Origin: DATARH01 sp963773625
GTDB taxonomy: Bacteria; Pseudomonadota; Alphaproteobacteria; ATCC43930; CGMCC-115725
Length of the DNA stretch: 64,000 nt
Assembly (NCBI GenBank): GCA_963773625.1
Contig: CAVZCJ010000021.1
Location: 1-64,000, forward strand
Direction: 5' to 3'
The notes beneath the pieces are model-generated. The model made no database searches. It was not told where the DNA came from and saw nothing but the letters and a program-made list of their open reading frames with translations. A program made the position numbers and the translations under genes. Shown here one piece after another: positions 9,014 through 20,541 of this stretch (position 1 is its first letter; every line of letters begins with the position of its first letter).

Positions 9014-10103
9014 ATGGGTATGCCGGCCTCCCCCCTTCCGCGCAAGGGCCGCGGCTCCGTCAGCAACGCGAGCGGGCGCTTCGAGCGCGAGGAGCGCGTC
9101 GCCTTCGACGACGGCTGGGGCGTGCCCGGCACCGAGCCCGAGCCGGTGCCGCTCACCACCCGGCTGCAGATTGACTCGACCCGCACGATCATCGCCCGCA
9201 ACAACTCGCCCGATATCGGCTTCGACCGCTCGATCAACCCCTATCGCGGCTGCGAGCATGGCTGCATCTATTGCTACGCGCGGCCGAGCCATGCCTATCT
9301 CGGCCTGTCGCCCGGCCTCGATTTCGAGAGCCGCATCTTCTATAAGCCGCAGGCTGCGGCGCTGCTCAAGCAGGAGCTGAGCAAGAAGGGATATAGCTGC
9401 CGGCCGATCGCGCTCGGCAGCAACACCGATCCCTATCAGCCCGCCGAGCGCAAGCTTGAAATCACCCGCTCGATCCTCGAAGTGCTGCGCGATTTTCGCC
9501 ATCCGGTGACGATTGTCACCAAGGGAGCGCTCATCCAGCGCGACATCGACATCCTCGCCGAGATGGCGCAGATGCGGCTCGCTTGCGTTACCGTGTCGGT
9601 GACATCGCTCGACCGCAAGCTCGCCCGGGTCATGGAGCCGCGCGCCGCGACGCCGCAGCGCCGCCTCGAAACGATCGCCGCGCTTGCCAAGGCCGGCATC
9701 CCGACCGGCGTGTTGTCGGCGCCGATGATCCCGGCGCTCAACGACGCCGAAATGGAGGACATCCTCGCCGCCGCCAAGGAGTCGGGTGCCATCACCGCCG
9801 GCTACACGATGCTGCGTCTGCCGCTCGAGCTGAAGGCGCTGTTCAAGGAATGGCTGGAGACGCACGTCCCGAACAGGGCCGCGCACGTGCTGTCGCTGGT
9901 CGCGCAGAGTCACGGCGGCAAGCTCTACGATTTCGACCTGGTCGAAACGCATGGTCGGCTACGGCCCCTATGCCGACATGCTGAGCATGCGCTTCGACAA
10001 GGCTTGCCGCCGGCTGGGCCTCGATCGCCGCCACACCGAGCCGCTCGACACGACGCTCTTCCGCGCGCCGGCACAGCCGTCGAACCAGCTCGCGCTGTTC
10101 TGA
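9014..10103 (+). pseudogene. PA0069-family radical SAM protein, one frameshift
   Basis: Radical SAM enzyme with the cluster motif CEHGCIYC in the context YRGCEHGCIYCYARPSH, typical of the PA0069/SplB-like family of unknown substrate. The main frame is intact to about 9950 (KLYDFDLVET). The conserved C-terminus VGYGPYADMLSMRFDKACRR to QLALF continues in another frame and stops at 10103, so one or two bases are missing or extra near 9950-9960. Without the shift the protein would be about 360 residues, the family norm. Starts at 8984, 9014 and 9020 are all possible. Confidence 0.82.
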
Positions 10104-10178
10104 TTCCGCAATTAGCGATGGCGCGACGCGACGCGCGCAATTCGGCTACTGTGCTCCGCATCAAGCGGAGGCGGCTTC

Positions 10179-10394
10179 ATGGCGAGAGAACGGCGGCTCG
10201 AAGCCTACCAGGTCGAGGCGATCTTTCGCGCCTTTGCGGAGGTCATGCGCGAGCTGCCGCCCGACACCGAAGCGGGCTGGCTCGACGGCGAAGGCGATTT
10301 GCGCCTCGCCCCCGATATCGGCCGCAAGCTGCGCACCGCCCGCGGCGTGCGCGACCTCCTGCGCCAGATGCGCGAGGGGCAAGGCGGGGTTTGA
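10179..10394 (+). CDS. Small hypothetical protein
   Basis: 71 residues, acidic/basic and soluble, with no signal or membrane segment. The stretch YQVEAIFRAFAEVMRELPP suggests an amphipathic helix. GC-rich third positions and a start 75 bases after the radical SAM gene on the same strand suggest a real small gene, but no family was recognised. Confidence 0.45.
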   Translation: MARERRLEAYQVEAIFRAFAEVMRELPPDTEAGWLDGEGDLRLAPDIGRKLRTARGVRDLLRQMREGQGGV

Positions 10395-10617
10395 GAGCGC
10401 CGTTGCTTCTGATCGGTTGAATGCAGGCGAAATTCGCCATGACGCGCTCTCGATCGACGCGCGAGCCCAGTATAACGGCAAGGCTGAGTTTTCTATCGCG
10501 CCGCTTCCCGCGGCCTCGTGGTGACGGCCTCTGTCCGAGGGACACCAGTCATATGGCATCGCCGAACGCCAGTAGACCCAAGCCATCAACTCTTCCAAAG
10601 CACCGGATAGTGACGAA

Positions 10618-12939
10618 ATGGGTATTGTAAAATATTGGTCGTCTATCATCACCGGCCTTGTCATTTACAGAATTCTCTTCCTTATCCCACTCATTCTGTT
10701 ATTGTCCTATTTTCGATTTGTCGATTTCTACGAGAACGAGTTTTTCAACACTGGTGTTACGTCTGCTTATAATCTCGCGCGGATTGCTTTTATAATTTAT
10801 CTGTTCGCCGCCATTTGTGCGCCCGGCTACGCGGCGTTGCGCACCATCGACCGCAAGTCCTTTGCCGAATTGCCGGGCACAGCACAGCTCGCTGCGGCGT
10901 TCTTCTGCGGTGCGTCGCTGTGGCATGCGCTGCTTCTGATCCTCGGCCTTCTCGACCTCTATCTATATCCGGTCGGCGTGGCCCTCATTGTCATTGCAGT
11001 CGCGTATGCTGCGACGGATTTCGACCGGACGACGCGGGAAATCCTTCACCGTATCCGCGGTTCCATCGGCGAAAAATCACCCACCGCGTTGGCGACACAT
11101 GTTCTTGTCGCACTGGCCGTCGTGGCGGCGGCGCTGCTGCTGATCGTCAAAGGACTGTATCCAGCCGGCGGCCACGACTACTTCAACCATTATCACGGCT
11201 ACTACGAAGCCGTGCTGCGCAACCATGGGCTCCAGCCGAACGAGGTCTGGTACCAGTTCTTCTATTCGAAGGGGATGGGGCTGTTTTTTCTGGCCTCGCT
11301 CCTGACCGATCCACTGGCGCCGTCGCTGGTGACTTATTGCTTCGCCCTGGCCGCCGCGGTGTCGCTCTTCCTCTTGGTCAAGAATAGCGACGAAAGACAG
11401 AGCTTTTGGCCGTGGATCGCCGTCACCGCCTATCTCGCCTTCTACATCTACACGCCGGGGTGGGCCGACTATCGGTCGAATGGCGGCTGGGGCGATTTCG
11501 AGAAGCCGCACGAGATCGGCGCGGCGTTCGTCGTCGGCTTTGTCTGGCTCTGCTCCGAAATGACGGCAGCGCTTGGCGGCCGTCGCGTTATCTGGTTCGC
11601 GGCCGCGACCTGTATTTTCATCACCGCCTTTATCGAGACGGTGACGGTCCTGCTCCTGGGGTTGGTCGCCGCCATGATGACCGCCGTCGCGTTGGCCGGC
11701 CGCCGCTGGCGGGACGCCAGGGCGTTTGTCGGCCTGGCTACTGCCGGTGGCAGCGGCCTGTTGGCCGTGCTGGCCGCCAATTATCTCGCGACCGGGCTGA
11801 TCAGCGATCAGTTGCTGCCGGTGGTATGGCCATGGACCGATGTCAGGGCGCTGGCTCGGTGGGGCGCGCTGCCAGAGGTCACGGTCTTCATCCGCGACCT
11901 TATCGCGTTCCGGGCGGCGGGCATACATTGGCTCAGCCCACATTTCATTGATTTCGTGAGCGACTTCCTGCGGTTCGATCTACTGAAGCCACTGTTCGGC
12001 ACCATCGTCATCTTTCTGGCGATGCTCGGCGTCGCGCTAGCCCGGCGGCGGTGGCGTTCAATCTCGATCAACACCGCCGACCCGTTGTGGCTACTGGGCA
12101 CGGTCGTGCTGGCGCTGATCGTCGCGGCGGCCGCGGTTGGCGCCGGCGAGCCAATCTCGTTTTTCCGTTACACATCTTTCTGCCTGCCGATCGTCATTGC
12201 CCTCGCGGCGTGCGGCTGGCTCTACATCACCGCCTCAGTGCCGGCGCCCGTCGGCTGGTGCATCCGCTATCTGCTGCCGCCGGTTCTCCTCGCCGTGGCG
12301 CTGGGCCAGCTTTGGAAGCACGAGAACCGCTATCTCAAGCAGATCGTACCCAACACGCTCGCCTTCGTGTCCGGGGCGATGAGCATCCGCGACGCATACG
12401 GGGCCCAGCAAGGTTGGGCCGGGCGTCACGAATGGGGCGGCATCTTTCCCGGCATCGTTGGCGCCTGGCGGGTGGCCGGCGCCAACACCCGCATCTGGAA
12501 CATGCATTTGGGCGCATACTGCATGCTGCCCCACTGCCGGTCGGAGACGTATTTCTCCTTTATCCTGTCGCCGCACCTGCTCGACATGCTCGCCGGCTCG
12601 GCCGAGGACACCCGCAGTCTGATGCAGGCCGAGGGGCTCAATTATTTCTTCTACACGACAGAAATGGACCTCAACGACATCCTGCCTTTGACCAAGCCTT
12701 TCGCGCCCGACGCCATCGCCGACTATATCGGCGTGAAATGGACCGACGGGACCTCCTACTTGCTCACCTGGCTGGGGCCGGGCGTCACGCCACTCACGCC
12801 GGAATGGGTCGCGCAGTACAAGGGAGCGGTCGCAAACGCGCCCTATTACCCGAAAGGCGTCCCGCTCGGCCTTCTACTGAGCGTGCACGATCAGATGCGC
12901 AACGGCGCGCGCTGGGGCACCGATCTGACCCTGAAGTAA
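10618..12939 (+). CDS. Large polytopic membrane protein of unknown function
   Basis: 773 residues. Around 14-16 hydrophobic segments fill residues 8-560, starting with IITGLVIYRILFLIPLILLL, and a soluble domain of about 200 residues ends the chain. The layout (many helices, then a periplasmic tail with WGGIFPGIVGAWRV) resembles GT-C-type glycosyltransferases of surface polysaccharide pathways, but no diagnostic motif was found. The first 200 bases are much more AT-rich than the rest of the gene, and 220 bases of non-coding DNA precede it. It is convergent with the CoA-transferase gene. Confidence 0.75.
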   Translation: MGIVKYWSSIITGLVIYRILFLIPLILLLSYFRFVDFYENEFFNTGVTSAYNLARIAFIIYLFAAICAPGYAALRTIDRKSFAELPGTAQLAAAFFCGASLWHALLLILGLLDLYLYPVGVALIVIAVAYAATDFDRTTREILHRIRGSIGEKSPTALATHVLVALAVVAAALLLIVKGLYPAGGHDYFNHYHGYYEAVLRNHGLQPNEVWYQFFYSKGMGLFFLASLLTDPLAPSLVTYCFALAAAVSLFLLVKNSDERQSFWPWIAVTAYLAFYIYTPGWADYRSNGGWGDFEKPHEIGAAFVVGFVWLCSEMTAALGGRRVIWFAAATCIFITAFIETVTVLLLGLVAAMMTAVALAGRRWRDARAFVGLATAGGSGLLAVLAANYLATGLISDQLLPVVWPWTDVRALARWGALPEVTVFIRDLIAFRAAGIHWLSPHFIDFVSDFLRFDLLKPLFGTIVIFLAMLGVALARRRWRSISINTADPLWLLGTVVLALIVAAAAVGAGEPISFFRYTSFCLPIVIALAACGWLYITASVPAPVGWCIRYLLPPVLLAVALGQLWKHENRYLKQIVPNTLAFVSGAMSIRDAYGAQQGWAGRHEWGGIFPGIVGAWRVAGANTRIWNMHLGAYCMLPHCRSETYFSFILSPHLLDMLAGSAEDTRSLMQAEGLNYFFYTTEMDLNDILPLTKPFAPDAIADYIGVKWTDGTSYLLTWLGPGVTPLTPEWVAQYKGAVANAPYYPKGVPLGLLLSVHDQMRNGARWGTDLTLK

Positions 12940-12943
12940 AGAG

Positions 12944-14167
12944 TCAGATCACCCCCTCATCCTTGAGCCCGGCGACATCGCCCGGGCCGAGGCCCAACCA
13001 CGCGCCGAACACTTCCTGGGTGTGCTCGCCGAGGAGCGGCGAGCGGGTGATCTCGGGCGGCTTGCCGTCGAAACGCACCGGGAAAGTCGGCATCTTCAAC
13101 TCGCCGTTGGGGTGCTTCTGGGTCTGGATGATGCCGCGCTCCTCGAAGGTCTTCTCGGCCAGCAGATCGCCGGTGTCGAAGACGGCGCCAGCGGGGATGC
13201 CCGCCTTGCCGAGGATGGCCATCGCCTCCTGTTTGGTGTGCTGCCGGGTCCAGGCGGTGACCATCGCGTTGACCTCGTAGGCGTGGCCTAGGCGCTTGTC
13301 GCGGTCGAGGTAGTCCGGGTCGTCGGCGAGCTCCGGCCGCCCCATGATGTTGACCGTGCGGCGCCAGTGCTCCGGGTTGTTGTGGCTGTTGAAGACGTAG
13401 ATCCAGTCATTGGGCCCGCCCGGCTTGCACGGGAAGATGTCGTTCGGCGGCACCGGCGGGCCGAACCCGGCGCGGCCGCGCTCCTGCGGCTGGCCGGTGC
13501 GCGCATAGTTGGTGAACGCGCCGCGGGTATAATTCAGCTGAGCGTCCTGCATCGCGACCTGCAGCCGCCGCCCGGTGCCGGTGGTGTTGCGCTGGTAGAG
13601 CGCGGCGAGGATCGAGATCGTCATCAGCATGCCGGTGCCGGTATCGCCCAAGGTCGGGCCCGGGCGGACCGGCCGCCCACCGACTTCGCCGGTGATCGCC
13701 ATGTTGCCGCCGGCGGCCTGCGCGATCATGTCGAAGGCCAGGCTATGCTCGTACGGGCTGCCGGTGCCGAAACCCTTGACCTGGGCGTAGATCAGCCGCG
13801 GGTTGAGCGCGTACAGCACGTCCCAGCCCAAGCCCAGCTTTTCGATCGTGCCGGGCGCCATGTTCTCGATGAACACATCGGCCTTCGCCGCCATCTCCTT
13901 GACCAGCGCCAAGCCGCGCGGCGACTTCAGGTTCACCGTCACCGACTTCTTGTTGGCGTTGTAGATCATGAAATAGTAGGCGTCGGCGCCGGGCTTGGGG
14001 CCGGCGCCGAGGATGCGGCCGGGCTCGCCGCCCTTTGGGTTCTCGACCTTGACCACCTCGGCGCCCAGCTGCGCCAGCACCTCGGTGCAGGTCGGCCCGG
14101 CCTCGAATTGGGACAGGTCGAGCACTCTCACACCGGCGAGGCAATTCGGCGGGGCGGTTGCGGTCAT
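12944..14167 (-). CDS. CaiB/BaiF-family CoA transferase
   Basis: 407 residues, the usual length for class III CoA transferases such as formyl-CoA:oxalate CoA-transferase. Evidence: the N-terminal GVRVLDLSQFEAGPTCTEVL, the NANKKSVTVNLKSPRG motif, ENMAPGTIEKLGLGWD, and LAFDMIAQAAGG, whose Asp is the position that forms the acyl-aspartyl intermediate in this family. The C-terminal small domain ends GVI. The actual acid substrate cannot be told from sequence. Upstream on the other strand lies an NMT1-like binding protein. Confidence 0.9.
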   Translation of the reverse strand: MTATAPPNCLAGVRVLDLSQFEAGPTCTEVLAQLGAEVVKVENPKGGEPGRILGAGPKPGADAYYFMIYNANKKSVTVNLKSPRGLALVKEMAAKADVFIENMAPGTIEKLGLGWDVLYALNPRLIYAQVKGFGTGSPYEHSLAFDMIAQAAGGNMAITGEVGGRPVRPGPTLGDTGTGMLMTISILAALYQRNTTGTGRRLQVAMQDAQLNYTRGAFTNYARTGQPQERGRAGFGPPVPPNDIFPCKPGGPNDWIYVFNSHNNPEHWRRTVNIMGRPELADDPDYLDRDKRLGHAYEVNAMVTAWTRQHTKQEAMAILGKAGIPAGAVFDTGDLLAEKTFEERGIIQTQKHPNGELKMPTFPVRFDGKPPEITRSPLLGEHTQEVFGAWLGLGPGDVAGLKDEGVI

Positions 14168-14226
14168 CGGGTCACTCCCTCGTTGGCTGGATGTGCTAAC
14201 GATAATGCAGCCGAGGGAGCGACGCC

Positions 14227-15131
14227 ATGCGCCTCAAGCTCTTCGAGAACTACCGCTTCGTGCTCTACGCACCGTTCTACGCGGCGCACGCGACCGGCGC
14301 CTATGACGCCGAGGGGCTAGAGGTCGAGCTCTTGCCCTCGCCAGGCCCGGGCAGGGCCGAGGCGGCCTTGCTCGCCGGCGAAGCCGACGTGATGTGGATG
14401 GGGCCGATCCGCATCATGAAGGCGCACGAGAAGGACGCAGCGTCGCCAATCACCGCCTTTGCCGAGGTGGTGTGCCGCGACCCCTTCTCGCTGGTCGGCG
14501 CCACCCCCAATCCCGGCTTCACGCCTCGCCGATCTGCTCGGCAAGCGCTTCGCCAGCACCAGCGAGGTGCCGACGCCCTGGCTCTGCCTCGAAGGCGATC
14601 TGCGCGACGCCGGCATCGACCCAGCCCGGCTCGAGCGGATCATCGGCCGCACGATGCAGGAGAATGTCGCCGGCCTCGCCACCGGCGACGTCGATGTGGC
14701 GCAACTATTCGAGCCATTTGTCGAGCTGGCGATACGAGGCGGCGCACATGTCTGGCTACCCGCGAGCGCGCGTGGGCGCACCAGCTACACGGTGTTCGCG
14801 ACAACGCGGCAGCGCCTCGCCGCCGATCCCGAGCCGCTCCGCAAGATGGTGCGGGCGATCCACAAGACGCAGCACTGGGTGCAGGCGCAGCCGCCGGCGG
14901 CGATCGCCGACACCATTGCCGCGTATTTCCCAACGCTCGACCGAACGGTGCTGGCGGGCGCGCTCGCGCGCTACAAGGCGCAGGGCGTCTGGGGCACCGA
15001 CCCGGTGCTGCCCGAGGAAGGCTTCGACCGCCTGCGGCGCGCGCTCATCGCAACGCGGCTTCCTCAGCCGCGCGGTCCCGTTCGCCGATTGCGTCGACAA
15101 TCGGCTGGCGCAGGAGGTCCTGGCCGCCTAG
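14227..15131 (+). pseudogene. NMT1/THI5-like ABC substrate-binding protein, two frameshifts
   Basis: The first 100 residues (MRLKLFENYRFVLYAPFYAA, then GLEVELLPSPGPGRAEAALL) are typical of NMT1/SsuA-like binding proteins for thiamine precursors, taurine or nitrate. The protein moves to a second frame near 14527 (LADLLGKRFASTSEVPTPWL) and to a third near 15055, ending VDNRLAQEVLAA at 15131. No signal peptide precedes the domain, which is unusual for a periplasmic binding protein. No partner permease is adjacent. Either two sequencing indels or an early-stage pseudogene. Confidence 0.75.
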
Positions 15132-15773
15132 CTACGCCTCGTAATCCGGCTGCTTCGCGGGGGCGGCGTCGGCGAAGGCGGGGATCGCCATGACGGTCTC
15201 GTAGACCCGCATCACCCGCGGATAGGGCGACAAATCGGCGTTGAAGGTTCGCGCCGGGGTCACCTGCGTCACCAGTCCGATATCGGCGAAACTCGGCTGG
15301 TCGCCATGCGCGAACCGGCCGCTTTCCTTGTGCTCGCCGAGCAATTCCTCCATCGCCTGCAGCCCGGCGCCGATCCAATGCTGGATCCAGCCCATCAACT
15401 TATCCTGACCGAGCCGCCAATCGTCGAGGATGTAATGGCGGATGCGCGGCACCACCAGCGGGTGCGAGTCGGCGATGTTGATCAGCGCAAAGCCGCGGCA
15501 CCAGGCGCGCGCCGCTGCGTCCTTCGGCAATAACGGCGGGTTCGGGTATTTCTCTTCGAGGTATTCGAGGATCGCCAGCGACTGAAACAGCTTGACGTCG
15601 CCGTCGATCAGGGTCGGGACCACCATCTGCGGATTGACCGCCTTGTAGGCGGGGTCGAACTGATCGCCCTTTTCGAGGTGCAGATAGGTGTCCTCATGCG
15701 TGAGGCCCTTCAAGTTCATCGCGATGCGTACGCGGAACGTCGCCTGCGAGCGATAGTAGGTGTAGAGCTTCAT
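15132..15773 (-). CDS. Zeta-class glutathione S-transferase / maleylacetoacetate isomerase-like
   Basis: 213 residues. The N-terminal thioredoxin-like domain has MKLYTYYRSQATFRVRIAM, close to the S-x2-(Y/F)RVRIA active-site signature of zeta GSTs. It continues NPQMVVPTLIDGD and LFQSLAILEYLEEKYP, with an alpha-helical C-terminal domain containing PSFADIGLVTQV. Such enzymes isomerise maleylacetoacetate or maleylpyruvate with glutathione. No tyrosine or gentisate pathway gene is adjacent, so the exact substrate is open. The ATG at 15773 is where homology begins; an upstream ATG at 15878 only adds a spurious leader. Confidence 0.87.
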   Translation of the reverse strand: MKLYTYYRSQATFRVRIAMNLKGLTHEDTYLHLEKGDQFDPAYKAVNPQMVVPTLIDGDVKLFQSLAILEYLEEKYPNPPLLPKDAAARAWCRGFALINIADSHPLVVPRIRHYILDDWRLGQDKLMGWIQHWIGAGLQAMEELLGEHKESGRFAHGDQPSFADIGLVTQVTPARTFNADLSPYPRVMRVYETVMAIPAFADAAPAKQPDYEA

Positions 15774-15916
15774 GAAGCCGTTTTCCTCACGATTTTCGTC
15801 ACTTATATCGGCCGAAACGGCAACACAACCCACGGGGTCGCTCATGCGGCGACTGTGGCCTTGGTTCCTCGGTGTCATGGCGGGAGCCGGCGTCCGCCGG
15901 CTCCCTTAGAGGCAGT

Positions 15917-17255
15917 TTACGCGCCGTAGACCTTGGTGAGTTCGTCGGTCGCCCATTTGACCGAATCCTCGGCGGCCATGCCTTGGATCGCCTTCGCGTA
16001 CATGTCGACGATGATGTACTTGGTCTGCACTTCGGCGGCCTTCTGGTTCGGCGGTCCGGCATAGCCGACCATGCGCCCGGTGACCGGGATCTTCTTGAAC
16101 GGCGCCATCACCGGGTCGGCGTTCCACACCGGATCGTCCTCCTAGGCCTTGGTCGCGCCCGCGGTGTAGCCCTGCTGCGTCGTGAACCACTTCTCGAAGA
16201 CATCCTTCGAATGCGCCCAGGCGAGGAATTTCTTCGCGGCGTCCTGGTTCTTCGAATAGTTCATCAGCATGTTGGTGAACGGGCCGGGCAGGTTGAACAC
16301 GCCGCCGGCGCCGCCCGGGATGCTGGCGTGCAGGATGTCGTCCTTCATCGGCGTGCCCTTTTCGGTCTGGTAGGAGTCGGGCTTCTTCTTGGCCTCGAGA
16401 TAGATCGAGGCGCCGTTATTGGTGGCGCTGATGCTGCCCGACAGGAAGGCGCGGTTGTTGCTGGTGTCGTCCCAGGCGAGCCCGCCCTCGTCCATCGTCT
16501 CCTTCCACAGCGCGACGGCGAACTTCACCAATTCGACCGTCTCCTTGGTGTTGAGCACGACCGTCTTGCCGTCGGCCTCGACCTCCTTGCCGCCCCACGA
16601 CCAGAGATACGGGTACCACCAGCCGGGCGCGTCGCCGAAGGTGTGCCCGGCGGTCTGGCCGATAAGGATGGCCAGCGGCCTTCAGCTTCTTGCCGACGGT
16701 GCGGTAGGTCGTCCCAATTCTTCGGGAAGCCATTCGGCGAGCCGGCCTCGGCGAGCCAGGATTTGCGATAGGCGACGAGGCCGCCGCCGACGCAATACGG
16801 CACGCCGACCCACTTGCTGCCCATCGTGCCGACGACTTTGCAGATGTCGTAAAACCCGCCCTGCGCCTTGCCGATATCGTCGGCGATGTCGCTGACATCG
16901 GCGGCGCTTTGACCGTAAAGCTGCGGCCAGTTGTTGAGCGGTCATGAAGATGTCCGGCCCGGCGCCCGATTGGATCGCCGAGGTGACGCGCGCCTGGATG
17001 TCGTTGGCGTTGATGGTCTCGACGGTCAGCTTGATGCCGAGGTCTTTTTGGCACTGCTCGGTGATAGCGGACCCTTGAGATAGCGCGTCGGAGGCCGGAA
17101 CGAAATCCGCCCAGCGCAGCCAGTGCACGGTCAATGCCTGGCCATAGGCCGGCGCCCGCCCGCTCGCCAGGATGCCCGCGAGCCCGCCGGTCGCGGCCGC
17201 GGCCGCGCTGGCGCCCGAAAGCTGCAGCAGCCCGGCGTCGATGGATTTGGGTCAT
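15917..17255 (-). pseudogene. ABC sugar-type solute-binding protein, frameshifts plus in-frame stop
   Basis: Family 1 extracellular binding protein, MalE/UgpB type. Recognisable pieces are ALTVHWLRWADFVPASDAL, DIFMTAQQ, MGSKWVGVPYCVGGGLVAYR, LNTKETVELVKFAVALWKET and YIIVDMYAKAIQGMAAEDSV. A clear ribosome site GGGAGGAAACC precedes the ATG. The reading frame shifts near 17235, 16930, 16715 and 16675, and an in-frame TAG at 16142-16144 sits where EDDPVWNADP should continue. Five lesions in one gene are many even for a poor assembly. It heads the transporter operon followed by the ATPase and two permeases on the same strand. Confidence 0.8.
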
Positions 17256-17314
17256 GGTTTCCTCCCATGAATGGCGAACGGTACCCCGCCCGCGAGGTTA
17301 CGGCGTCGGGCCGA

Positions 17315-18408
<1,094 letters not shown>

Positions 18409-18413
18409 GGGCT

Positions 18414-19266
18414 TTATCCCTTCACTGACCCGGTGATGCCGGAGACGTAATACTCAACGAAGAACGAATAGACGAACGCGACCGGGATCGAGCCCAACAG
18501 CGCGCCCGCCATCAGCTCGCCCCAGAAAAACACGTCGCCGCGCACCAGTTCGGAGGTGACGCCGACCGGCACGGTCTTCTGCTCGGGCGAGCTACAGGAA
18601 GACCAGCGCGTAAATGAACTCGTTCCACGACAGCGTGAACGCGAAGATGCCGGCCGACAGGATACCCGGGATCGCTACCGGGAAGATGATGTACAGCATC
18701 GCCTTCCAGCGCGGCGCCCCGTCGATCCGCGCGCATTCCTCGAGCTCCTTCGGGATCGACTTGAAATAGCCCATCAGAAGCCAGGTGCAGAATGGAATGA
18801 GGAAGGTCGGATAGGTGAGGATCAGCGCCCAGGGCGAGTCGCCAAGCTTGAAGTTACGGATGATGTCGGAGAGCGGAATGAACAGCAGCGTCTGCGGCAC
18901 GAGATAGGTGATAAAAATCCCGGTGCCGATCAGCCCGGCGAAGCGGAACTTGAGCCGCGACAGCGCATAGCCCGCCAGCAGCCCGCAGAACAGTGAGATC
19001 GCCGTCGCCGCGAGCGATATGATCATCGTGTTCAGCATCCAGGTGCTGAACAGCGTCGTCGTCAGCAGGTCGCGGATGTGCTCGAGCGTCGGCTGCCAGG
19101 TCCAGAACGGGTTGTAATTGATCGAGTTCCATGGCCGGTACAGCTCCTTGTCCGGCCGGATCGTGGTGATGATCATCCAATAGAACGGGAACAGCAGCGC
19201 GACGACGAACGCGGTCACCGGCACATAAAAGAAAACCCAGCGCCGCCACTTTGCTCCTTCGATCAT
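18414..19266 (-). pseudogene. Carbohydrate ABC transporter permease (MalG type), one frameshift
   Basis: Inner-membrane permease with six predicted helices. The EAA loop is present as ELEECARIDGAPRWKAMLYI. The main frame stops prematurely at 18592, right after SWNEFIYALVFL. In another frame the expected C-terminus resumes (SSPEQKTVPVGVTSELVRGD) and runs to VSGITGSVKG at 18414. One extra base near 18593 explains this. It lies between the intact partner permease, 3 bases upstream, and the ATPase. Confidence 0.83.
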
Positions 19267-19269
19267 GAC

Positions 19270-20211
19270 CTAGAGGGTCTCCGCCTTGCGGATGTAGACA
19301 AGCTGTACGATCACCACGAGCAGCAGGATCGGGAAAATCGCCAAGGAGATCGCCGCGCCCTGGCTCAAGAGCCCGGTACCGATGCCGAGCTGATAGGCAT
19401 AGGTCGCGAAAAGCTGCGTCGCGTTGGCCGGACCGCCTCCGGTCAGTACGTAGACGAGCTGGAAGTCGGCGAAGGTCTGGATCACCGAGAACAGCACGAT
19501 GACCAGCGTCACCGGCAGCAGCAGCGGCCAAGTGACGTGGCGAAAGCGGGCCCAGGCGCGCGCGCCGTCGATCGCCGCGGCCTCATGCAATTCGGGGCTG
19601 ATGGTCTGCAGGCCGGCGAGCAGGCTGATCGCATAGAACGGCACGCCGCGCCACACGTTGACGATGATCACAGAGATCATCGCCAGCCCCGGTTCGCCGA
19701 GCCAGTTGATGCGCGTCTTGATGATCCCGAGATGGAACAAGCTCCAATTGAGGACGCTGAAGGTCGGGTCGAACATCCATTTCCAGGCGAAGGTCGACAG
19801 CACGGTCGGGATGATGAAGGGCAACAGGATGAAGGCGCGCATGAACGCCTTGCCCTTGAAATTACGATTGAGCAGCAGCGCCAGCCAAAGGCCTAGCGCG
19901 AGTTTGAAGACGGTAGTCACGAACGTATAGAGGCAGGTATTCCACACTGCGACATGGAAGATGTCGTCCGACCAGATTTTCTTAAAATTGTCGAGCCCGA
20001 CGAACTTCCCTGGCACGCCCACCGTTGTGTCGGTGACCGAGAGCGCGATGCCTTTGACGAACGGGTAGGCGATGAAGAGACCCAACAGAATGATCGTCGG
20101 CAGCATCAGGCAGAACGCCAAGCGCCGCTCGTCTTCGAGCAGGCGGGTGATCAGCCCGCGCCGCGGCGCGGCGACATACTGCCGGGGGGCGGCGGTTTCG
20201 ATTGTCGCCAT
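19270..20211 (-). CDS. Sugar ABC transporter permease (MalF type)
   Basis: 313 residues, intact. After a short cytoplasmic N-terminus the first helix is LAFCLMLPTIILLGLFIAYP, with about six helices in all. The EAA motif appears as HEAAAIDGARAWARFRHVTW, and LVYVLTGGGPANATQLFATY precedes the last helices, typical of MalF/UgpA permeases. It is the first-transcribed permease of the operon that also encodes the MalG-type permease, the ATPase and the binding protein. It is the only member of the set without a reading-frame lesion. Confidence 0.9.
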   Translation of the reverse strand: MATIETAAPRQYVAAPRRGLITRLLEDERRLAFCLMLPTIILLGLFIAYPFVKGIALSVTDTTVGVPGKFVGLDNFKKIWSDDIFHVAVWNTCLYTFVTTVFKLALGLWLALLLNRNFKGKAFMRAFILLPFIIPTVLSTFAWKWMFDPTFSVLNWSLFHLGIIKTRINWLGEPGLAMISVIIVNVWRGVPFYAISLLAGLQTISPELHEAAAIDGARAWARFRHVTWPLLLPVTLVIVLFSVIQTFADFQLVYVLTGGGPANATQLFATYAYQLGIGTGLLSQGAAISLAIFPILLLVVIVQLVYIRKAETL

Positions 20212-20541
20212 GGGCGGTTCCTTCCAGCGAAAATGCGACTCTGCGGCGCTTTGGGACGACGATTTCCAAGGGGATGTTTAGACATTACGAGAGCGCCATA
20301 CAAGCGAGGCGACCCCCCGAGCGGCGACTGTATGGGTGGGGGCGTCATTCCTAGATTGCAGACCTGGACGGATGCCAATCGCTCCAACGAGCCTGTTGAC
20401 CTGCCCGCGAGCCAATTCCACGCCGACACCGGCGCAAAGATCGCGAAGAATTGCCCTCTGGGCGATTGACTTGAATCAAAGCGTCGATCTACGCGGTGGC
20501 CGAGCATTCAGGTCAGCGCAAGGATTTGGCGGGAGGCGCGC
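20212..20541. other. Intergenic region between divergent permease and stress gene
   Basis: About 330 bases between the divergently transcribed permease and universal stress protein genes. It should hold both promoters. Apart from the FNR/FixK-like box described separately, no gene, terminator or repeat was recognised. The box is closer to the stress gene. Confidence 0.5.
20466..20479 (+). promoter_or_regulatory. FNR/FixK-type box upstream of universal stress protein
   Basis: TTGACTTGAATCAA fits the TTGA-N6-TCAA consensus of FNR/FixK/Anr regulators, with one deviation from TTGAT-N4-ATCAA. Its centre is about 70 bases from the GTG start, which would fit an activator site at -41.5 with a leader of under 30 bases. 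Universal stress proteins are common members of low-oxygen regulons. Confidence 0.6.
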
